Assembly (NCBI RefSeq): GCF_051380735.1
Contig: NZ_JBNYXQ010000009.1
Span: 62,001 to 126,000, forward strand
DNA from: Janthinobacterium sp051380735
GTDB taxonomy: Bacteria; Pseudomonadota; Gammaproteobacteria; Burkholderiales; Burkholderiaceae_D
Reading direction: 5' to 3'
Length of the DNA stretch: 64,000 nucleotides
Shown here piece by piece: positions 55,107-62,151 of the stretch (its first letter is position 1; each line of letters begins with the position of its first letter). Below the pieces are notes generated by a model that had not been told where the DNA came from, did not search any database, and saw only the letters and a program-made list of their open reading frames with translations. The translations under genes were made by a program, and so were the position numbers.

Positions 55107-55898
55107 ATGGCACATCCCTCATTCGGCATTATTTCCCAGCTTCTGGAAGCCGATCCTGGCGCCCTCACCTCGGCGCTGCCCCGCTTCCGTGAGGAAGTCT
55201 GGTCCATGCCGGTATGGGTGCGGGGCGAGCAGGTGGAGGTGGCGAATAATCAGACGGCCACCACGCTGCAGCTGTCCGCCCGCGAAGGTGACGAGCTGCC
55301 GCTGCTGCCGGCCTACCTCAACGAAGCCGAGGCTGCTGCCGATCTGGCTAGCGGCAGCTATGTCTGCGTGCCGTTCCGCTTCCTGCTCCTGTTTGCCGAG
55401 TCGACCCGGCTGGACGTCGCTCTGATGGACGGTGAGGAGTTGCTGGCCATTTCGCATGACGGCCTGATGGCGCTGCGCGACAGCGCAGTGCTCGGTAACG
55501 AGGGCGTGCCGGTGACGGCGGAGGAAGTGGGGCAGATGGCGCAGGCCGTCGAGCGCTTTGCAGCGCAGGCGCGCACGTACTGCGCCAGCCATGCCGACAT
55601 CGCCAGCCTGCATCTGTCGCTGGTCAGCATGACCGGCCTCAAGCCCATGCTGATGGGCTGGCTCAGTGGCGGCAGGGACGAGCATGCGCTGGCCCTGGAA
55701 CTGCTGAGCCGCCAGTTCCTGCAGCCCAGCTGGCGTTGCCGCGTGTTTGACGCCCTGCCCAGCGAGGGGCGGCTGGGCCAGGCACTGACGGCGCTGCCGG
55801 CCGTCTATGAGCGCCAGGCCAGCCAGGGCTGGTTTGGAAAAATGAAGCAGAAATTCAGCGCACCGGCGGTGCAGATTATCCAGCTGGACGTTTCTTAA
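55107..55898 (+). CDS. SseB-like domain protein (tentative)
   Basis: 263 aa soluble protein. The N-terminal half (PVWVRGEQVEVAN, then LSAREGDELPLLPAYLNEAEA and SGSYVCVPFRFLLLF) resembles the SseB N-terminal domain, and the C-terminal half (LVSMTGLKPMLMGWLSGG) fits an SseB C-terminal-like region. Assignment is by pattern and not firm. No signal peptide. Own TAAGGAA ribosome binding site; about 100 bases after the porin gene. Confidence 0.5.
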   Translation: MAHPSFGIISQLLEADPGALTSALPRFREEVWSMPVWVRGEQVEVANNQTATTLQLSAREGDELPLLPAYLNEAEAAADLASGSYVCVPFRFLLLFAESTRLDVALMDGEELLAISHDGLMALRDSAVLGNEGVPVTAEEVGQMAQAVERFAAQARTYCASHADIASLHLSLVSMTGLKPMLMGWLSGGRDEHALALELLSRQFLQPSWRCRVFDALPSEGRLGQALTALPAVYERQASQGWFGKMKQKFSAPAVQIIQLDVS

Positions 55899-55901
55899 GC
55901 G

Positions 55902-56441
55902 CTATTGCAAATGTGGCGGAGTTGGCTCCGCCGCCGCCATTTTGTTGTCCTCGCGCTTTTGCGCCAGCAGGTTGGTCATCAAGATCGCCGTCAGCAGTTC
56001 CGCCTGCGGCGTTGTGTCGAGCAAGTCGATGCTGTGCCGCGTGCGCAAGGTCAGTACCTTGGCTTGCGCCCTGGCGATCGCCTGGCCATGCCGGGCCAGT
56101 TCGAAATCCATGTCCAGCAGGCTGCCGCGCAGCACGGCGCCGTCGAAGCGGCCGCCGACCACCGTGATCTGGCGGCGCCAGCTCCACAGCTTGTCGCGCA
56201 GGATAAAGTCGCCGTCGCGGGTGTGCACGTTCCAGATCGGCGCAAACGACCATAGCTTGCGCGTCACGGTAGCGACCTCTTGGCCGTCCTGCGTGATGCT
56301 CCAGGGCTTGCTCAGCCAGCCCCAGCGGGCGCGGCTTTCGTACAGGACATTGCCTGCGTCGTCGGTGATCTCGATCTTGCCCAGCAAGGACATCAGCTTG
56401 CGGGCGATATGCAGCGTCTTGGTTGCGGTGGAAGCGGTCAT
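55902..56441 (-). CDS. LURP-one / tubby-C-terminal-like protein
   Basis: 179 aa. Begins with a basic helix then KIEITDDAGNVLYESRARWGW, ITQDGQEVATVTRKLWSFAPIWNVH, FILRDKLWSWRRQITVVGG: the repeated strand pattern of LURP-one-related (scramblase/tubby-like) proteins. Role in bacteria unknown. Convergent with the SseB-like gene, three bases between the stops. Confidence 0.6.
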   Translation of the reverse strand: MTASTATKTLHIARKLMSLLGKIEITDDAGNVLYESRARWGWLSKPWSITQDGQEVATVTRKLWSFAPIWNVHTRDGDFILRDKLWSWRRQITVVGGRFDGAVLRGSLLDMDFELARHGQAIARAQAKVLTLRTRHSIDLLDTTPQAELLTAILMTNLLAQKREDNKMAAAEPTPPHLQ

Positions 56442-56486
56442 GGCGTGCCTCGGTAGCTGGAATAGTGCCGATTCTACAAGGCTTCA

Positions 56487-56519
56487 GCCATAGCCGGAGT
56501 CCTTCACGCCGGCTATGGC
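56487..56519. terminator. Perfect 11-bp hairpin downstream of mqo, no U-tract
   Basis: GCCATAGCCGG, 11-base loop, CCGGCTATGGC. Lies 45 bases beyond the mqo stop on the minus strand. Confidence 0.5.
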
Positions 56520-56564
56520 GCCGCCGCCACGGTGCTGTCATTCATCGAGGATGTTCTCCTGTCA

Positions 56565-58079
56565 TCAGATGTTGTCGATCTGCAGCAGCACGGCCGTTTC
56601 GGCGCGGCTGCGGCGGCAGGCTTCGGCATCCTGCTTCAGGTCGATGCCATGGGTCGGCAGCATGCAGTTCAGGCGTGCCAGCCAGCCTGGCTCCTGCAGG
56701 CGCTGGGCGAAGCAGCGCTGCAGCACTTGCAGCGCAATATAGGCGGCTGTCGACGCACCCGGCGAGGCGCCCAGCAGGGCGACGATAGAATGGTCGGCGG
56801 CCGCCACCAGCTCGGTGCCGAACTGCAGTTGTCCTTCTTCGTGCTTGAACCAGCCGGCGCTTTCATGCGGCGCGATGGTTTGCACGCGCTGTCCGGCGAC
56901 GGCTTTTGTCCAGTCCTGCCGCAGCGCCAGCGGGAAGAACTCCTTCAGCGCCGCAAACTGGTGCTCGGCGCTTTGCATCACCTGGCCGATCAGGTATTCG
57001 GTCAGCGCCAGGTTGTCGCGCGCCACGTCGAACAACGGAATGACGTTGTCATGCGTGAGCGAAGTGAACAAGTCGGCCGGCGAGCCATGTTTCAGGAATT
57101 TGGTGGAAAAGCCCGCATACGGGCCGAACAGCAGCGACTGCTTGCCGTCGATGATGCGGGTGTCCAGGTGTGGCACCGACATCGGCGGCGAACCGCTGGC
57201 GGCCTTGCCGTACACCTTGGCGTGATGGCGCTCGCTGACGGCGTCGACGTCGCAGCGCAGCCAGATGCCGCTGACGGGAAAGCCGCCATAGCCCTTCGCT
57301 TCCGGGATGCCCGACTGTTGCAGCAGCGGCAGGGCGCCGCCGCCGGCGCCGATAAACACAAACTTCGCCGACACGCTCTGCTGCTCGCCATTGCGGGTGT
57401 CCTCGACCATCACCCGCCAGCCCTTGTCCTGCCGTGCCAGCCCCGTCACCTTGCTGTTGTAACGCACGGCAAAACCGGGCTGCCTGGCCAGGTGATCCAC
57501 CAGCAGATGGGTGAGGGCGCCGTAATCGATATCGGTGCCGGTCACCATGCGGGTGGCGGCGACCGGCTGGTCTTCGTCGCGCCCTTCCATGATCAAGGGC
57601 GCCCATTGCGCGATGATGGTGCGATCCTCGGAATATTGCATGCCGTGGTAGCAATGGTGCGCCGACATGGCCTGGTAGCGTGCGCGCAAGAAGGCGACAT
57701 TGGCTTCGCCCCACACAAAGCTCATGTGCGGGCACGGATGGATAAAGGCGCGCGGATCGGGGATCGCGCCCTGTTGCACCAGATAGGCCCAGAACTGGCG
57801 CGAGATGTCGAATTCGGTATTGACCTCCAGCGCCTTGCTGATGTCGATGCTGCCGTCAGCGCGCTGCGGCGTGTAGTTCATTTCGCAGTTGGCGGCGTGG
57901 CCGGTGCCGGCGTTGTTCCAGCCGCCGGAACTTTCCAGCGCGCAGTCGTCCAGGGTTTCGAACATGACGATGGATAATGCCGGATCGAGTTCCTTGAGCA
58001 TGACGCCGAGTGTGGCGCTCATGATGCCGCCGCCGATCAGGACGATGTCTTGCGAGGCGTTCGCAGTGGTGGAATTCAA
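56565..58079 (-). CDS. mqo: Malate:quinone oxidoreductase
   Basis: 504 aa membrane-associated flavoprotein oxidising malate to oxaloacetate with quinone. FAD-binding IVLIGGGIMSATLGVMLKE, SSGGWNNAGTGHAANCEMNYTP, and the later LFGPYAGFSTKFLK and SPGASTAAYI blocks. Complete. The start ATG overlaps the cupin stop (ATGA), so the two are cotranscribed. Confidence 0.95.
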   Translation of the reverse strand: MNSTTANASQDIVLIGGGIMSATLGVMLKELDPALSIVMFETLDDCALESSGGWNNAGTGHAANCEMNYTPQRADGSIDISKALEVNTEFDISRQFWAYLVQQGAIPDPRAFIHPCPHMSFVWGEANVAFLRARYQAMSAHHCYHGMQYSEDRTIIAQWAPLIMEGRDEDQPVAATRMVTGTDIDYGALTHLLVDHLARQPGFAVRYNSKVTGLARQDKGWRVMVEDTRNGEQQSVSAKFVFIGAGGGALPLLQQSGIPEAKGYGGFPVSGIWLRCDVDAVSERHHAKVYGKAASGSPPMSVPHLDTRIIDGKQSLLFGPYAGFSTKFLKHGSPADLFTSLTHDNVIPLFDVARDNLALTEYLIGQVMQSAEHQFAALKEFFPLALRQDWTKAVAGQRVQTIAPHESAGWFKHEEGQLQFGTELVAAADHSIVALLGASPGASTAAYIALQVLQRCFAQRLQEPGWLARLNCMLPTHGIDLKQDAEACRRSRAETAVLLQIDNI

Positions 58080-58486
58080 GCTGGCTCTCCTTTGATGAAC
58101 AGGGTGAGGGCGTGCTCGCCGACGATGACATAGGCGCGTCGCCAGGGCGCGTCGCCGATCAGCCGCCAGCTGTGGCCGCTGCCGGTGGTGTCTTCGGCCA
58201 GCAGCATGTCTCCGGGGTGGATGATGAACGTGGCGCCGCTGGCGCAGCGAAATTCCAGGGTGCCGCTCAAGGTCAGAACGAACTGGCGCGCCGGTGCGTT
58301 GTGCGGAGCAAAAGCGCCGCCGGCGGCGGTCTCGCGCCAGGAGATGCTGGCCGCGTGCATGACTTCGCTGAAAACATCGCCACGCCCACCATGTTGATCA
58401 TGCTCGCCAGCGTGCATGGCAATGCTGCCTTCCTCGAACACGGAGTTGCCGTCCGCGCCGGTCCATATACGTACACATCGGATCAT
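58076..58486 (-). CDS. Cupin domain protein
   Basis: 136 aa. Contains PARQFVLTLSGTLEFRCASGATFIIHPGDMLLAEDTTGSGH, a cupin barrel in which the usual metal-binding residues are only partly conserved. AGGAGAAA ribosome binding site before ATG. Overlaps mqo by 4 bases; possibly a small-molecule sensor or binding partner linked to malate oxidation (inference from context only). Confidence 0.8.
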   Translation of the reverse strand: MIRCVRIWTGADGNSVFEEGSIAMHAGEHDQHGGRGDVFSEVMHAASISWRETAAGGAFAPHNAPARQFVLTLSGTLEFRCASGATFIIHPGDMLLAEDTTGSGHSWRLIGDAPWRRAYVIVGEHALTLFIKGEPA

Positions 58487-58545
58487 TGTCGTTTCTCCTG
58501 GCCTGACAGATCAGCCCACTGTAGCGGTTACACCGGCGCTTCGAC

Positions 58546-58590
58546 CCTGCCATTGGGCCAGGGTGGCGATGTACCTGACCCAATGGCAGG
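58546..58590. promoter_or_regulatory. Inverted repeat CCTGCCATTGGG ... CCCAATGGCAGG in a divergent promoter region
   Basis: 12-bp perfect arms (58546-58557, 58579-58590), then one mismatch and a further CAGG/CCTG pair. Sits between the divergent cupin and VOC-like genes; candidate operator or hairpin. Confidence 0.45.
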
Positions 58591-58666
58591 TCAAGCGCGT
58601 GCCGGTTTTCCGTACAGTGTGGTGATGCGGTCAATCAGGCCGCCATCCACTTTCCAGGAGTCTTCC

Positions 58667-59560
58667 ATGGCACTTCCTTCCTTGCTGAACCGCCTTGCCG
58701 CTGGAGCGCTGGTCGCCGCGCTGTCCCTGCCGCTGGCCGCTTTCGCTGCGCCCGACGTGTCCGTCGCACCCCAGTACGACACCACGCACGTGTATGTACA
58801 GAATGCCGATATCGATGCGTTCGTGAACAGCTTTGTCGGCACCTTTGGCGGCAAGGCCTCGCCGCGTGCAGTATTTACCGTCACGCCCACGCCCAGCAAG
58901 ACCGCTTCCCAGTACGTCCAGACCCCGGTCGGCATGCTGTCGGTGTTCGCCTTCCAGACGCCGATTCCGTACGGCTTCGGCCTTGAACGCAATGGCTATC
59001 TGGTGACCGATATAGCCAAGGCAACCGATGCTGCCGTGGAGGCAGGCGCCGATGTTACCGTGGCGCCGTTCGACGATCCGATCGGCAAGGATGTGCTGAT
59101 CCAGTGGGCCGGCGGCATCAACATGCAGCTGTACTGGCATACCAAAGCGCCGTCGTATGCACCGCTGCATTCGGTGCCGGACAACCGTGTGTATATTTCG
59201 CCGGTCTCGGCCGACAAGTTCCTGGCCCAGTTCAGGCAGTTTGCGCATGCGAAAGTCGTCGCTGACGAGAAGGTCGATGGTGGCGAAATCGGCCGCAGCG
59301 GCGACGCCATTCGCCGCGTGCAGCTGACCTCGGGCTTTGGCAAGATGACGGTGTTTGTCAGCGACGGCAAGCTGCCGTTCCCGTATGGCCGTGAAAACAC
59401 CGGCTACCAGGTCGACGACATGGCGGCCACCCTCAGCCGGGCGTCCGCCAATGGCGTGACGGTGCTGGTACCGCCGCTGAAAACCAGCAAGGGCAATGCC
59501 AGCGCCATGCTGCAGTTCCCGGGCGGCTACATCAGCGAGATCCACGATGCCGTGCACTAA
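58667..59560 (+). CDS. Periplasmic VOC/glyoxalase-like protein
   Basis: 297 aa. Signal peptide ends at AAFAAPD. Two similar halves, each with a VYV/VYI-strand, a variable middle and YGRE/YGFG-like ends (e.g. HVYVQNADIDAFVNSFVGTF and RVYISPVSADKFLAQFRQFA), as in vicinal-oxygen-chelate proteins. CAGGAG ribosome binding site. Overlaps the porin gene by 14 bases. A secreted VOC protein is uncommon; ligand unknown. Confidence 0.65.
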   Translation: MALPSLLNRLAAGALVAALSLPLAAFAAPDVSVAPQYDTTHVYVQNADIDAFVNSFVGTFGGKASPRAVFTVTPTPSKTASQYVQTPVGMLSVFAFQTPIPYGFGLERNGYLVTDIAKATDAAVEAGADVTVAPFDDPIGKDVLIQWAGGINMQLYWHTKAPSYAPLHSVPDNRVYISPVSADKFLAQFRQFAHAKVVADEKVDGGEIGRSGDAIRRVQLTSGFGKMTVFVSDGKLPFPYGRENTGYQVDDMAATLSRASANGVTVLVPPLKTSKGNASAMLQFPGGYISEIHDAVH

Positions 59561-60950
59561 ACCCGTGGTGCAGCTGTGCGGCGCCGCGCTGGCGCTGCTC
59601 GCTGGCAGCGTTGCCAGCGCCCAGGAAGCGGCCTGCGAGGTGCAGCGCCCGGTGATCAATTTCAATCGCTGGAGCGAAAACTGGAGTGCGCTGGCCGCCC
59701 CCTGCCTGCCGCGCCAGCCGCTCGATGGCCTGAAATATCTGCCGTTCGGCGATGGTGGCTCCTACCTGTCGCTGGGCGCCGGCCTGCGCGAGCGCTATGA
59801 GCATATCGCCACGCCGCTGTTTGGCGCCGGCAGTGCGCGCCCGGACGGTTACGTGATCGAGCGCGCCAATGTGCATGCCGACCTGCGCCTGGGCCAGTAC
59901 GTGCAGCTGTTCGGCCAGCTGGTCGATGCACGTGCATTCCAGAAGCACACGCTGGCGCCGCCGGACCAGGACAAACTCGACGTCGAGCAGCTGTTTGCCA
60001 CCGTGGCCGTACCAACCGACAACGGCGCCGTCAAGCTGCGCGTGGGCCGCCAGGAAATGGCCTTTGACCTGCAGCGCTTTATTGCCGCGCGCGACGGGCC
60101 CAATGTGCGCCAGTCGTTTGACGGCGTGTGGGCCGACTGGGAGCATGGCCCATGGCGTTTGATCGGCTACGCCACGCAGCCGGTGCAAAACCGCAGCGTG
60201 GATACCTTTGACGATTACTCCAACAGCCACCTGCGCTTAGATGGCCTGCGTGCGGAATACCAGGGCCTGGGGCCGGGCGATATTTCCGGCTACTACTCGC
60301 GCTACCGCCGCGACGAGGCGCGTTTTCTCGACGCTGCCGGCAACGAGCGGCGCGACGTGTACGACCTGCGCTACAACGGCAAGCGCGACAGCGTGGACTG
60401 GGACATCGAAGGCATGTTGCAGCGCGGCCAGGTGGGCAGCAAGCGGGCACAGGCGTGGGCGCTGGGCTCGATTGCCGGCTACACCTTTGCCAGCACACCC
60501 TGGATGCCCCGCGTGGGCCTGCAGTTCGACATGGCTTCGGGCGACAAACATGGCGGCGACGGCAAGCTGGGCACCTTTAACCCGCTGTTTGCCAACGGTT
60601 ACTATTTTTCGCTGGCCGGCCTGACTGGCTACAGCAACCTGATCCACCTGAAGCCGTCGCTGAACTTCAAGCCGGCCAAGGCCCTCAGCGTCACCACATC
60701 GCTGGGCCTGCAATGGCGCCAGACTACCGGCGACGCGGTCTATGTGCAGAATATGTCGGGCGTGCCGCGCACGGCCGGGCAGGGCAGCCGCTGGACCGGC
60801 GCCTACGCACAGTTGCGCAGCGACTGGAGCATCAACCCGAACCTGACGGCCTCGCTCGAAGCGGTGCACTTCCAGGCGGGCGACAGCTTGCGCAACGCCG
60901 GTGGCGGCAATGCCAACTACCTGGGGATGGAATTGAAATTCGGCTGGTAA
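59547..60950 (+). CDS. Alginate-export family outer-membrane porin (AlgE-like)
   Basis: 467 aa. Signal peptide ends at VASAQ. GAGLRERYEHI, NVHADLRLGQYVQLFGQLVDARAF, LRVGRQEMAFDLQRFIAARDGPN and a C-terminal ELKFGW with terminal Trp fit the alginate_exp beta-barrel family, which also includes porins for other compounds. ATG 59547 lies inside the VOC-like gene, indicating translational coupling; the two may handle the same ligand. Confidence 0.8.
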   Translation: MPCTKPVVQLCGAALALLAGSVASAQEAACEVQRPVINFNRWSENWSALAAPCLPRQPLDGLKYLPFGDGGSYLSLGAGLRERYEHIATPLFGAGSARPDGYVIERANVHADLRLGQYVQLFGQLVDARAFQKHTLAPPDQDKLDVEQLFATVAVPTDNGAVKLRVGRQEMAFDLQRFIAARDGPNVRQSFDGVWADWEHGPWRLIGYATQPVQNRSVDTFDDYSNSHLRLDGLRAEYQGLGPGDISGYYSRYRRDEARFLDAAGNERRDVYDLRYNGKRDSVDWDIEGMLQRGQVGSKRAQAWALGSIAGYTFASTPWMPRVGLQFDMASGDKHGGDGKLGTFNPLFANGYYFSLAGLTGYSNLIHLKPSLNFKPAKALSVTTSLGLQWRQTTGDAVYVQNMSGVPRTAGQGSRWTGAYAQLRSDWSINPNLTASLEAVHFQAGDSLRNAGGGNANYLGMELKFGW

Positions 60951-60988
60951 TGGTAAGCTTTGCTTCTCGATAACGACAGGAGCCAGGC

Positions 60989-62089
60989 TTGCAATCCGCA
61001 TCCATCCACCGCCAGATCGCCCTCGTCAGCTATGGCACGCAATTCCTGCGCGACAAGCTGGCGCTGGACGACTGGTACCGCCACGGCATTTTTTTCGGCG
61101 CCCGCCTGCAGTTCCGGCACCTTGGCGACCATGTTCTGCTGGCCGATGACTTTACCTGGTGGCTGGGAATATTGAAGCAGTCCGGCGCGGTGCGCCTGTC
61201 GCTACACCTGATGGCCGAATTCGGCATCGCCAGGCCGGCCGTTATCGATGACGGCGACTACGCGGTGGTGGTGCATTTTGCAGATCGCCACCAGATCTGG
61301 GCTGTCGGCGTGGAGCGCCCCGCCTGGCGCGACCATCCGCTGGTGCCGGACGTGCCGGGCATACCGATCTTTCCCGACGCGACACATTGGGGTGGCGAGA
61401 TCGACAGCTACTGGTGCGTCGAAGAGCGGCACGGGCGGTTGGACCTGCCAGAGACCAACTGGAAAACACTGGCGAACAGTATTGCCACCGATCTCGAGAT
61501 CACGATACCGTCCAGCCTGGTGCCGCCCGGGCCGATCTACCTGCCGTCGACGCCGCCCGCACCGTGGGCGAAGTTTGCGCTGTTCCCCAGTGGCAGCGCG
61601 ACGCTGCTGGCGCACGGCATCCTGGCCTCGCTGTACCGGGAACAGGCCACGTTCGAGAACGATACGCATTGCAAGAACGACAGCAGTGACTACCAGGGCC
61701 TCGATGCCGAGAGTGCGGCAAAGGTCAATGACTGGGGGCGGCGCCTCGCCAGTTGGGTGAGCGAATTGGAAATGCGCTGTGCGAACGAGTGCCGCCAGCG
61801 GGCGTCAAGCGATGAGGGCATACCGTTGCCGCTGCCGCCGGCTGCCGCAAAGCCTCCTGCGCACAGCAAAACCCTCAATGCCCGGCAGGACGAACAAACT
61901 TCGGTGCATGCCGACCCGGCGAGGCCGCAGGGCAAGTGGTTGCGCCGCATTGTTTTCGTGGTGGTGCTGGCGGTGGTGTGCCTGCTGCTGCTGGCCTTTG
62001 CCCATATCGTGGCGGCCTGGCCGTGGCTGTCGGTGATGATCGGCTTGCCGTTCGCCGTGTACACCGTGTATGTGAAAGGCGAGCGCTGA
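60989..62089 (+). CDS. Hypothetical protein with C-terminal membrane helices
   Basis: 366 aa, unrecognised. Soluble N-terminal region (about 1-270), a Pro/Ala-rich linker (about 275-310), then two hydrophobic segments near the C-terminus (about 316-360) with a short turn. Several Trp-rich patches (DDFTWWLG, THWGGEIDSYWC). Start is TTG 60989 with ACAGGAG upstream. Tail-anchored cytoplasmic or membrane-associated protein of unknown role. Confidence 0.6.
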   Translation: MQSASIHRQIALVSYGTQFLRDKLALDDWYRHGIFFGARLQFRHLGDHVLLADDFTWWLGILKQSGAVRLSLHLMAEFGIARPAVIDDGDYAVVVHFADRHQIWAVGVERPAWRDHPLVPDVPGIPIFPDATHWGGEIDSYWCVEERHGRLDLPETNWKTLANSIATDLEITIPSSLVPPGPIYLPSTPPAPWAKFALFPSGSATLLAHGILASLYREQATFENDTHCKNDSSDYQGLDAESAAKVNDWGRRLASWVSELEMRCANECRQRASSDEGIPLPLPPAAAKPPAHSKTLNARQDEQTSVHADPARPQGKWLRRIVFVVVLAVVCLLLLAFAHIVAAWPWLSVMIGLPFAVYTVYVKGER

Positions 62090-62112
62090 CAAACACCCTC
62101 GGCGACTGAAGG

Positions 62113-62145
62113 GCCGGGATCAGGCCTGGAAGGTCTGATCCCGGC
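62113..62145. repeat. Palindromic intergenic element GCCGGGATCAG ... CTGATCCCGGC
   Basis: Perfect 11-bp arms around an 11-base loop, exactly between two convergent genes. The right half (62131-62147) matches the motif at 26155-26171. Probably a repetitive extragenic palindrome that also acts as a transcript end. Confidence 0.6.
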
Positions 62146-62151
62146 ACGGTG

